From positions 1-8,482 of the forward strand of contig JAFAGN010000065.1 of assembly GCA_023422695.1 (NCBI GenBank): a stretch of DNA of 8,482 nucleotides. Direction: 5' to 3'. Below are positions 1 to 6,093 of this stretch, piece by piece. How positions within the stretch are numbered: the first letter of the stretch is position 1; each line of letters starts with the position of its first letter. The notes beneath the pieces are model-generated. The model was not told where the DNA came from and did no database searches. It worked only from the letters and a program-made list of their open reading frames with translations. This DNA is from Pseudomonadota bacterium (GTDB lineage: Bacteria; Pseudomonadota; Alphaproteobacteria; Sphingomonadales; Sphingomonadaceae). A program made the position numbers and the translations under genes.

Positions 1-19
1 CTAGGGTCTGTACTCAATT
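1..19 (+). repeat. IS left terminal inverted repeat
   Basis: CTAGGGTCTGTACTCAATT pairs with the reverse complement of the right end (CTAGGGTCTGGACTCATTT). They differ at positions 11 and 17 only. The end lies 48 bp before the preferred transposase start. Confidence 0.85.
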
Positions 20-66
20 GACGTGATGGCGTTGTTATGATTCAAGCTGCTAGGGAGGCTTGGATC

Positions 67-827
67 ATGGCGGATCATTTCTGGCTGAGCGAGGGACAAT
101 GGGCGGCGATCGAGCCGCACATTCCGAAGGTTTACAAGGGCAAGCGGCGGGTTGATGACCGACGCGTGATCTCAGGGATCGTGTATCGGCTTCGCGAGGG
201 GTGTCGCTGGCGGGCGCTGCCCGAGGCTTACGGGCCGTATACGACGGTGTTCAACCGCTACAATCGTTGGAGCAAGCGCGGGCTGTGGCAGGCGATCTTC
301 GCGGCGCTGGTCGAGAGCGGCGAACCACCAAGCACAGCGATGATCGACAGCTCTTCGATCAAAGCGCATCGCTCGGCTTCGGGAGCACAAAAAGGGGGGA
401 ACGGTTCCAGGCAATCGGACGCTCGCGCGGCGGGCGCACGACCAAAATCCACCTCCTCGTAGACGAGCATGGCCGACCGCATGTCCTGCACCTGACCGCG
501 GGCCAGGCTTCCGACATCGTCGCTGCGACCGATCTCATCGCCCAGAGCCGCCCCAGCGCACGCCTGCTTGCCGACCGCGCCTATGACGGCGACGCGCTGC
601 GCAGGAGCCTCGCCGCTCGCGGAACGCTCGCGGTGATCCCTAACAAGATCAACCGCGTGAACCGCTTTCCCTTCGATGCCGATGCCTACAAACTCCGCAA
701 CGCCGTCGAGCGCGCCTTCTGTCGCCTCAAAGACTTCCGAGCTATCGCAACACGCTACGACAAGCTTGCTCGCAACTTCCTCGCCGGTGTCTGCATCGTC
801 GCCGCTCTTTGCTTCTGGATCAAATGA
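67..827 (+). CDS. IS5-family DDE transposase, two frames joined by -1 frameshift
   Basis: It catalyses excision and integration of the IS by DDE strand transfer. The first frame (67-462, 131 codons) gives the N-terminal part: a DUF4096-like helix-turn-helix region (about residues 1-80) and the first catalytic Asp in AMIDSSS (D94). The second frame, entered near 391-399 and ending with TGA at 825-827, gives the second Asp in LLADRAYDGD (about D170) and the Glu in the Y-x2-R-x3-E-x6-K signature, YKLRNAVERAFCRLK (about E215). The joined protein is about 253 residues, usual for IS427-type transposases. ATG at 67 is preferred over ATG at 37 because AGGGAGG (52-58) lies 8 bp upstream and MADHFWLSEGQW is the typical N-terminus. 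Without frameshifting only a 131-residue product lacking two catalytic residues is made. A simple indel mutation is the alternative. Confidence 0.87.
389..400 (+). other. A5G6 slippery run, putative -1 frameshift site
   Basis: AAAAAGGGGGGA lies exactly where the first transposase frame must pass to the second. In the zero frame it reads CAA AAA GGG GGG AAC. Slipping back one base gives codons ending in GGG GAA CGG. The zero-phase heptamer A AAA GGG permits perfect re-pairing only in the P site, so RNA polymerase slippage on the homopolymers is an equally good mechanism. The frames overlap from 201 to 462, and these are the only long homopolymer runs near the join that restores the family protein. 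Confidence 0.7.
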
Positions 828-840
828 GTCCAGACCCTAG
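822..840 (-). repeat. IS right terminal inverted repeat
   Basis: This end matches the left end in 17 of 19 positions when reverse complemented. It overlaps the last sense codon and TGA stop of the transposase, as is common in compact IS elements. Confidence 0.85.
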
Positions 841-905
841 TACTCGCGACTGACGAACGTCCGTGCTGCTAACAGCGGCCCCCGCCTTCGCGAGAGCGAC
901 GGTCG

Positions 906-1370
906 CTACAGCGCCACCTCGGCGTGCTGGCCCAGTTCGCCTTCCTTCATCGTCATCCCGGTCATCAGTTTGAAGATGCCCTTGATGCCGGGATCGGCGG
1001 TCCAGATTTCGGCATTGGTCAGGTTGAAGCGCAGCAGCACCAGCTTCGGATCGTCCTTGCCGCCTTCGTACCAGGCCGCGACGCCGTTGCTCCACAATTT
1101 GTCGAGCACTGCGCGGTCGGTTTCGCGGACCAAAGTCCCCGCGATGCAGGCGAACAGGTCATGGCCCTTCGACGCGAACTGCGCCATCGCGGGACCGCCG
1201 CCCGACAGGCGGTTGTCGGTCGAGGTGAAGAACCAGAAGGCGCTGTCCGCATCCTTGTCGAGCTGGGCGTTCATCGGGATATGATGCTCGCGGCTGTCGG
1301 TCGTGCCGACCATGACATAGGGGCTGTCGGCCAGCGCTTTCCAGAACTGCTGCTTGATATCGTCGCTCAT
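906..1370 (-). CDS. Pyridoxamine 5'-phosphate oxidase-fold general stress protein (COG3871 type)
   Basis: A 154-residue cytoplasmic protein of the general stress protein 26 / Pyrid_ox_like family, a split-barrel fold that usually binds FMN, FAD or a related cofactor. The precise reaction is unknown for most members. Supporting stretches are the N-terminal VMVGTTDSREHHIPMNAQ, the central AFWFFTSTDNRL, and the typical C-terminal block LWSNGVAAWYEGGKDDPKL followed by LLRF (about residues 92-115). The start at 1368-1370 is chosen because AAAAGGAG (1377-1384 on this strand) lies 6 bp upstream. An upstream in-frame ATG at 1437-1439 would add 23 non-conserved residues and lacks this support. It lies 80 bp after the S41 peptidase gene on the same strand, so it could be read from that operon or from its own promoter. 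The C-terminus appears intact despite the IS 65 bp downstream. No signal peptide is seen. Confidence 0.85.
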   Translation of the reverse strand: MSDDIKQQFWKALADSPYVMVGTTDSREHHIPMNAQLDKDADSAFWFFTSTDNRLSGGGPAMAQFASKGHDLFACIAGTLVRETDRAVLDKLWSNGVAAWYEGGKDDPKLVLLRFNLTNAEIWTADPGIKGIFKLMTGMTMKEGELGQHAEVAL

Positions 1371-1382
1371 CGGGGGCTCCTT

Positions 1383-1414
1383 TTGGTGCGTGGATGATTT
1401 GGTGCGTGGATGAT
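1383..1414 (-). repeat. Perfect 16-bp tandem duplication in leader of stress-protein gene
   Basis: Two identical adjacent copies of TTGGTGCGTGGATGAT (plus strand) occupy 1383-1398 and 1399-1414. They sit between the S41 gene and the stress-protein gene and run into the latter's ribosome-binding site (1377-1384). This is probably a recent slip duplication. It may change leader length, promoter spacing or operator number. Confidence 0.9.
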
Positions 1415-1450
1415 CCCCCAACGCGCCACCATCCTCCAATGTTGCGCCGC

Positions 1451-2887
1451 TCAGCTTGTGGGCGTGTCGGTTTGGCGTTCGATGCCGCCGGGTTTGGCGA
1501 GGCTAGCGAGCGCCAGCTGAAGAATTGCCGGTTCGTTTGCGCCGTCATCGACGACGATGTCGGGTTGCACCGGCGCGACGCGCCGGTCGCCGCTCGGCCG
1601 GATGAAATCGCGGGTGGCAATGAAAGCGGTAAAGCCTGTCGCGGGGAGGCGCGTCGGCATCATATTGCCGGTCTGGTTCGCAAAGCCGCCGGTCGGGCGT
1701 CCGACCAAGGTGGCCAGCCCCCGATCCTGCATGGTGGTGGCGAACAGGATACCGGCCGAATAGGTCAATTCATCGATCAGCACCGCGACGCGGCCTTTGA
1801 ACCGCGCTTCGGCGGGTACGGGCTGGATCAGTTCGTCGTCGACGACAAATTCGCGCATCGTTCCGATGGCGCCGCGATAGCCGAGCACACCGATATTCTC
1901 GTCGTTCAGTCGCTCGCGCGCCCGCGACACCTGTGCGGCGGGACGATCAAGGACATATTGGATGACCCGCGCGCCCGCGTCGCTCTGGCCGCCGGTGTTG
2001 CCGCGCACATCGATGATCAGGCGCGAAACGGCGCGCGCATTAATCGCGGCGAATGCCTGGTCGATCGCGCGGTTGTACGCATCGGGATCTTCGTCGACGT
2101 CGAAGGTCGGGACGCGCAGCATGGCGGCGTCGGCGCCCAGCCATTCGATACGCGGCGATTCCGCCGCTTTGCTGTTCTCGACCGGTACCCACGGCGCGCC
2201 TTTCGCCCATTGCAACGTCGTTGGCGCCGCCGTACCGGCGAAGGTGATCGCAAAGCGGTCGCGCCACCCCATCACCGCGTCGAACCAGCCGGGCAGCATC
2301 ACCCCCAGCATATGCATCCGCAGTTTGGCGGTTTCGCCATGGCTGTACGCCAACAGCCGCGCGACCAGATCGGGGATCGCCATGCCGTTGATCGCCAGAA
2401 TTTCGGTCCCGCGCGTCAGCGTTTCGCCCGTCTTTTCGTTGCGCCAGCTGCTGCGCAAACGCAGCCGCGCGTCGGGCGCGATGTCGGCGCCGAAGGGAAA
2501 CTGGCGCGCGCGTTCGACCTCCCCCGGCTCCGCGCCCGACAGCCAGGGCAGCAGCAAGGTGTGAGCATCGCGGAAGGTCGGGTTGATCCGTCCAAAGATT
2601 CGAAACGCCTGCGCGCGCGTCAGCGGGCCTTCGATCGACGCTGCCGCGGCACGAAACGCAGCCTCGACCGGCGCCTCCAATACCGTCTGCCCGAAATAGC
2701 GCGGGTGGCGATCGAGCACCGCGCGGCGCCACACCGTCAGATCGGCTTTCAACGCCGCCATCGGCAGCGGGGTTGACGGCGGGGTAGCGGACGGCTCGGC
2801 GGCGAAGCCAACAAGGCCCGTCACCCCAACCGCAGCAGCGGCGCCTGCGGCACCCGCGACGACCTGACGGCGCGAAAGCGTTGGCAT
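1451..2887 (-). CDS. Tat-exported S41-family (tail-specific/tricorn-like) serine peptidase
   Basis: A 478-residue protein. The N-terminus has a twin-arginine signal (SRRQVVAG, residues 5-12, then an Ala/Gly/Val-rich helix to about residue 30), so export of a folded protein to the periplasm is expected. The S41 features are FRDAHT (105-110, a family-typical D-x-H-T block), a PDZ-like stretch RGTEILAINGMAIPDLVARL (159-178), the core strand RLIIDVRGNTGG (289-300), and the nucleophile region DELTYSAG with likely catalytic Ser377. VGRPTGG follows at 395-401. The Lys that CtpA-type enzymes carry about 25 residues after the Ser is not present there (G401/F402), so a CtpA-type Ser-Lys dyad looks absent. 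H109 is a possible tricorn/IRBP-like catalytic His. Its ATG overlaps the TAA of the upstream DJ-1-like gene (TAATG) with no clear Shine-Dalgarno, so translational coupling is likely. The substrate is unknown. Confidence 0.85.
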   Translation of the reverse strand: MPTLSRRQVVAGAAGAAAAVGVTGLVGFAAEPSATPPSTPLPMAALKADLTVWRRAVLDRHPRYFGQTVLEAPVEAAFRAAAASIEGPLTRAQAFRIFGRINPTFRDAHTLLLPWLSGAEPGEVERARQFPFGADIAPDARLRLRSSWRNEKTGETLTRGTEILAINGMAIPDLVARLLAYSHGETAKLRMHMLGVMLPGWFDAVMGWRDRFAITFAGTAAPTTLQWAKGAPWVPVENSKAAESPRIEWLGADAAMLRVPTFDVDEDPDAYNRAIDQAFAAINARAVSRLIIDVRGNTGGQSDAGARVIQYVLDRPAAQVSRARERLNDENIGVLGYRGAIGTMREFVVDDELIQPVPAEARFKGRVAVLIDELTYSAGILFATTMQDRGLATLVGRPTGGFANQTGNMMPTRLPATGFTAFIATRDFIRPSGDRRVAPVQPDIVVDDGANEPAILQLALASLAKPGGIERQTDTPTS

Positions 2888-3945
2888 TACTTGGCGTCCG
2901 CCAGCTTGCCGCGTGCCTCGGCAATCGCGGTGACCAGTTGCGGTTCGTCATAATGCGGCAGCGCGGTTTCCATCGCGGCGATCGCACCCTCGATCAACTT
3001 GCGGTCGCCGCCGGGGGTTTTCGAGCGATACAGTCCCCACGCCGCGATCAGCGGCACGTCATATTGCGCCGGATTTGCCTTGAGCGATCGCTGCGCCGCG
3101 GCGACATCACCGGCCAGCACCTGGCTGATCAGCGCGATGCTGCGTTCTTCGGCCAGCGGCTCGCGCGGCGCGACCTTGCGGCCCATCGCGCGGACCACCG
3201 CCTCGGCGGTGCTGAACGTCGAATAGGGGTTTTGTCCGGTGACGATGCGGCCGTCGGTGACGACATGGTTCAGCATCATCGGTGCTGCGCTGAACCGCGC
3301 CCCGGCGCCGCGCAGCCCATCTTCCAGCAGCACCGGGAACATCGGGATCCACCGTTTGCCGAACAGTAATTCTTCCTCGTTCGAAAGCCCGGTAACGGCG
3401 CGTCCGGCGATGAGCGACGTCCCGTCCTTCATCGGCACATTCATCAGCGCCGCCGGTCCGTGACACACTGCGCTGATCACGCCGCCGCGCTCATAGGTCT
3501 GGGCGAGCAGGCTTTTGAGATCGGCGTCGACGGGCAGGTCGAACATCGCGCCCTTGCCGCCGACGACGAAGACCGCTGCGTAAGTCTGGTCGCGTACGCT
3601 GGCCAGCGTCAGCGTGGCGTTCAACTTCGCGTTGGCCACGGGGTCGGCGGTGAACCGGCTGTTGAACGATTTTTCGGGATTGAATTTGTCGGCGACGACC
3701 AAGCCGCCCTTGGGGCTGGCGATATCGACGCTGAGCCCGTTGTCGGTAAACACCGCATAGGCCTGCGACAACTCGTCCATTTCGAAGCCGGGGCGCGTTT
3801 TCCCCTCATCCGCTCCGTTGCTGCTGATGACCAGCAGCACGCGGTCCGAACTCGCGGTGCCATTCACCTGCGCCTGCGCGGGCAGCGCGGCGGCGGCGAG
3901 CAGGCCCAGTGCCCAGCTTGCCAGAAAATTCACCCGATTTTGCAT
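2887..3945 (-). CDS. Exported DJ-1/PfpI (Hsp31-like) family protein with C-terminal extension
   Basis: A 352-residue protein of the class I glutamine-amidotransferase-like superfamily (DJ-1/PfpI). Relatives act as glyoxalases, deglycases, chaperones or peptidases. Residues 1-26 form a Sec signal peptide (hydrophobic ALGLLAAAALP, then AQA and likely cleavage near 25/26), which is unusual because most DJ-1/Hsp31 proteins are cytoplasmic. The domain spans about 35-255: RVLLVISSNG, the acidic-residue helix PGFEMDELSQAYAVF (E58 matching the conserved Glu), IASPKGG, FVVGGKGAMFDLP, the nucleophile elbow ISAVCHGPAAL (C161-H162), VTGLSNEEE, and VVTDGRIVTGQNP. About 95 residues follow the domain (from about 258), helical in character and possibly a repeat-like helical tail, with no function I recognise. 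GGAG lies 7 bp before the ATG at 3943-3945. It is the first gene of the minus-strand operon, divergent from the two-component system. Confidence 0.85.
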   Translation of the reverse strand: MQNRVNFLASWALGLLAAAALPAQAQVNGTASSDRVLLVISSNGADEGKTRPGFEMDELSQAYAVFTDNGLSVDIASPKGGLVVADKFNPEKSFNSRFTADPVANAKLNATLTLASVRDQTYAAVFVVGGKGAMFDLPVDADLKSLLAQTYERGGVISAVCHGPAALMNVPMKDGTSLIAGRAVTGLSNEEELLFGKRWIPMFPVLLEDGLRGAGARFSAAPMMLNHVVTDGRIVTGQNPYSTFSTAEAVVRAMGRKVAPREPLAEERSIALISQVLAGDVAAAQRSLKANPAQYDVPLIAAWGLYRSKTPGGDRKLIEGAIAAMETALPHYDEPQLVTAIAEARGKLADAK

Positions 3946-4005
3946 TGTCTTGCTCCAACCCGTTTCATGATGGGCGGCGGTCTGTCACAAGGGCTGTCGG
4001 AGCGA

Positions 4006-4036
4006 TGTCAAAGGCGTTTTGACGCAAATTTGATGC
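4006..4036. promoter_or_regulatory. Candidate operator/promoter core between the divergent operons
   Basis: The 139-bp gap (3946-4084) contains the inverted repeat GTCAAA (4007-4012) / TTTGAC (4018-4023) with a 5-bp spacer. It also has a direct repeat, TTTGACGC (4018-4025) and TTTGATGC (4029-4036), with an 11-bp period and 7 of 8 bases equal. OmpR/PhoB-family regulators commonly bind tandem sites spaced 10-11 bp. Back-to-back -35-like hexamers, TTGACA on the minus strand (4006-4011) and TTGACG on the plus strand (4019-4024), each lie about 60 bp from their start codons. I found no convincing -10 at normal spacing for either, so the promoter assignment is tentative. Confidence 0.4.
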
Positions 4037-4072
4037 GGGCATCGCCAGGGATCGGCGGCGGAAGCGCGCGGC

Positions 4073-4087
4073 AAAGGATATCGCTTG
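4073..4087 (+). promoter_or_regulatory. Ribosome-binding site and TTG start of the response regulator
   Basis: AAAGGA (4073-4078) lies 6 bp before TTG at 4085. No in-frame ATG occurs close upstream, and the receiver domain begins within six residues (LDILLIEDN), so the start must be near here. TTG at 4097 is the only near alternative and has worse spacing. Confidence 0.65.
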
Positions 4088-4771
4088 AACAATGCGTTGG
4101 ACATCCTGCTGATCGAGGACAACGCCGATCTGGCGGACAATGTCATCGACTATCTGGAGGCGCTCGGCCATCGGCTGCACTATGCGGCGGACGGCGAGGC
4201 GGGGCTGCGCGAAGCGCTGACGGGGCCGATCGACGTCATCTTGCTCGACCTTGCGCTGCCGCGCCGCGACGGGATCAGCGTCTGTGCCGAGATCCGCCGC
4301 CGCAGCGATCATCGCATCCCGATCCTGATGCTCACCGCCCGCGACACGCTGGACGACAAGCTGGCGGGCTTCGCCAGCGGCACCGACGATTATCTGGTCA
4401 AGCCCTTTTCGCTCGCCGAACTGGCCGCGCGGATCGCGGCACTGGCGCAGCGACCGCAACTGGGGCGGCCGCACAGCTTGATCATCGGTCCGCTGGCGAT
4501 CGACCGCCAGATGCGGACCGCGGCGCGCGCCGGGCAGCCGCTGCGGCTGTCGCCGCTGCTCTGGGACATATTGCTGCTGCTCGCCGAAGCATCGCCGCAG
4601 CCGGTCACGCGCAGCGAAATTGCGCGCAGGCTGTGGGGCGACGAGCCGCCGTCATCGGATGCGCTGCGCAGCCACATCCATCTGCTGCGGCAGGTCGTCG
4701 ACAAGCCGTTCGGTGCCGCGATGATCGAAACGGTGCACAGCATCGGTTTTCGCCTGAGCCCGCCGCCATGA
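4085..4771 (+). CDS. OmpR/PhoB-family two-component response regulator
   Basis: A 228-residue cytoplasmic DNA-binding regulator. The receiver domain covers about residues 5-120 and has the acidic pair E11-D12, phosphoacceptor D55 in ILLDLALPRRDG, T84 in LMLTARD, and K106 in DYLVKPFS. A winged-helix effector domain (about 131-226) follows, with LSPLLWDILLLLAE, the recognition-helix region SSDALRSHIHLLRQVV and the C-terminal wing IETVHSIGFRL. Length and order are standard for the family. It is expected to be phosphorylated by the kinase encoded immediately downstream, whose ATG overlaps its TGA by four bases. It starts at TTG. It is divergent from the exported DJ-1/S41 operon, which makes that operon and its own gene likely targets. 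The target genes and signal are not readable from the sequence. Confidence 0.93.
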   Translation: MNNALDILLIEDNADLADNVIDYLEALGHRLHYAADGEAGLREALTGPIDVILLDLALPRRDGISVCAEIRRRSDHRIPILMLTARDTLDDKLAGFASGTDDYLVKPFSLAELAARIAALAQRPQLGRPHSLIIGPLAIDRQMRTAARAGQPLRLSPLLWDILLLLAEASPQPVTRSEIARRLWGDEPPSSDALRSHIHLLRQVVDKPFGAAMIETVHSIGFRLSPPP

Positions 4772-6060
4772 CCCAGCGGTCCTATAGCTTGCGCCGCCGC
4801 GTGATCGCGGCGCTGGTCGCGACCGTGCTGGCGACCAGCGCGGCATTCGGTCTGGCCACCTTCATCTTTGCCTATACGCTCGAGGACCGGTTGTTCAGCA
4901 CCGCGCTGACGAATGAAATCGAGCGGCAGCAGCAGGCCTGGGCGCGCGACGCGCGGCTGCCGACCCCGGAGGTCGCCTATATCAAAATCTACCCGCGTGC
5001 TGCCGGATTGCCCGTCGACCTGGCGTCGCAGGTGGCGGCCAACCCCCAGCAAAGCGAGTTTTACGGTGCCGCGGGGCGGCATTACCATATCGCGCATTTC
5101 ACCCTCGACCGACGCGCGGGTGCGCCGCAAACCGCGATGCCCGCGATCGCGGTCGCCGAAGTCAGCCGCTATCTGCTCGTCCGCCCGGTGCGCGACGGGA
5201 TGATCCGGTTTCTGATCGGGCTCAGCCTGTTCATTGCGCTGGTGATGGCGCTGCTCGGCTGGTGGCTGGCCAATCGCGCCATGCGCCCGCTCAGTCGGCT
5301 TGCCAGCGACGTGGCGAGCGGCGGCGATGCGGTGCCGGTCGTGCGCGCCGAGGATTATCCGGCGAACGAGATCGGCGTCCTGGCGGGGGTGCTGGGACAG
5401 GCGTTCCAGCGCATTCGCGGCTTCGTCGATCGCGAGCGTAGTTTCACCCGCGATGCCAGCCACGAACTGCGCACCCCGCTGGCCGTTATCCGCGGCGCCG
5501 CCGAGGTGATCGCGCTGCGTGATGATCTGCCCGCGCCGGTTCCCGACGCGCTGCGCCGGATCGAAACCGCGACGATCGACATGACGCAAACGCTCGATCT
5601 GTTGCTCGCACTGGCGCGCGAGGGCGAGGCGCTGCCGCCAGAGCCGGTTTTGCTGGCGCCGCTGATCGAAAAGGCGCTGGCTGCGGCGATGCTCCGCTTC
5701 CCCGCGGACCAGCCCGCGGCGACGATCGACGTGCCGCCGGGCATGATCGTGGCGGCCGATCCGACGGCGTTGCAGCTCGTCGTCAACAATCTGATCGGCA
5801 ACGCCTTTCAACATGCGGCTGCGGCGCGGCTGCACATCGCGTTCGGGGGCGACCTGCTGACGATCTGCGACGATGGTCGCGGGCTCGGGACGAACGTCGA
5901 TCCCTTCGCCCCCTTTGCCAAAGGCGACGCCAGCATCGGCAGCGGGTTGGGGCTCGATATTTCGCGGCGGCTCTGCGTCGCAGCGGGCATAACGCTCACC
6001 GGCGGCGCGGGGCCGGAGGGGCGCGGCGCCTGTTTCACGCTAAAGTTCGGCGAACGATAG
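4768..6060 (+). CDS. Membrane sensor histidine kinase
   Basis: A 430-residue kinase, partner of the preceding regulator. Residues 1-10 are a basic cytoplasmic tail. TM1 spans about 11-37, a periplasmic sensor region of about 108 residues runs from 38 to 145 with no recognised fold, and TM2 spans about 146-168. HAMP follows (about 169-220, with RAMRPLSRLASDV), then HisKA with SHELRTPL (phosphorylated H232), and HATPase_c. The latter shows the N box NNLIGNAFQHA (340-350), the G1 box CDDGRGLG (367-374), FAPFAKGD (380-387) and the G2 box GSGLGL (391-396), so all kinase motifs are present. The ATG at 4768 overlaps the regulator stop (ATGA) with no good Shine-Dalgarno, suggesting coupled translation. 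The open frame continues upstream to 3460, but that part is antisense or out of frame to real genes. The signal is unknown. Confidence 0.93.
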   Translation: MTQRSYSLRRRVIAALVATVLATSAAFGLATFIFAYTLEDRLFSTALTNEIERQQQAWARDARLPTPEVAYIKIYPRAAGLPVDLASQVAANPQQSEFYGAAGRHYHIAHFTLDRRAGAPQTAMPAIAVAEVSRYLLVRPVRDGMIRFLIGLSLFIALVMALLGWWLANRAMRPLSRLASDVASGGDAVPVVRAEDYPANEIGVLAGVLGQAFQRIRGFVDRERSFTRDASHELRTPLAVIRGAAEVIALRDDLPAPVPDALRRIETATIDMTQTLDLLLALAREGEALPPEPVLLAPLIEKALAAAMLRFPADQPAATIDVPPGMIVAADPTALQLVVNNLIGNAFQHAAAARLHIAFGGDLLTICDDGRGLGTNVDPFAPFAKGDASIGSGLGLDISRRLCVAAGITLTGGAGPEGRGACFTLKFGER

Positions 6061-6093
6061 GAAAGCGGACGGCACTACGCTAATCTGGCTGTC

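Larger units (their letters stand above)
1..840 (+). mobile_element. IS5-family (IS427-like) insertion sequence, complete
   Basis: An 840-bp element is bounded by imperfect inverted repeats (1-19 and 822-840, 17 of 19 bases matching) and carries one transposase spread over two overlapping frames. Size, DDE signature and the frameshift arrangement fit the IS427 subgroup of the IS5 family. Both ends read CTAG. As CTAG is itself a palindrome, the outermost bases may belong to the inverted repeat or to a duplicated target (TA or CTAG). The window starts exactly at the element, so the left flank and the duplication cannot be checked. The element lies 65 bp past the stop of the minus-strand stress-protein gene and does not interrupt it. 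No lesion is seen apart from the frame change, so it may still be active. Confidence 0.9.

Noticed and set aside
37..66. Earlier ATG at 37 as the transposase start
   Set aside because: The strong AGGGAGG (52-58) is correctly spaced for ATG at 67, and the family N-terminus begins there.
841..905. Possible terminator or gene remnant between the IS and the stress-protein gene
   Set aside because: Only short inverted repeats (for example GACG-AA-CGTC, and AGCGAC-G-GTCGCT near 895-907) and no T-run. Nothing coding is recognisable.
1371..1439. A 23-residue N-terminal extension of the stress protein from ATG at 1437-1439
   Set aside because: It would translate the tandem duplication and the ribosome-binding site, and the family protein starts at MSDDIKQQFW.
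1394..2776. A 460-codon plus-strand open frame opposite the S41 peptidase
   Set aside because: The opposite strand encodes a signal peptide and S41 motifs. This frame gives only Arg/His/Gly-rich sequence without a recognisable fold.
3460..4767. A 436-codon N-terminal extension of the kinase frame, or a fusion protein
   Set aside because: It is antisense to the DJ-1-like gene, then out of frame over the response regulator. The kinase proper begins at 4768 with a typical basic tail and TM1, so the extension is an accident of the open frame.
4390..5835. A 481-codon minus-strand open frame opposite the regulator and kinase
   Set aside because: It is antisense to two genes with intact motifs, has Arg/Gln-rich low-complexity composition and no domain, so it is a GC-driven shadow.
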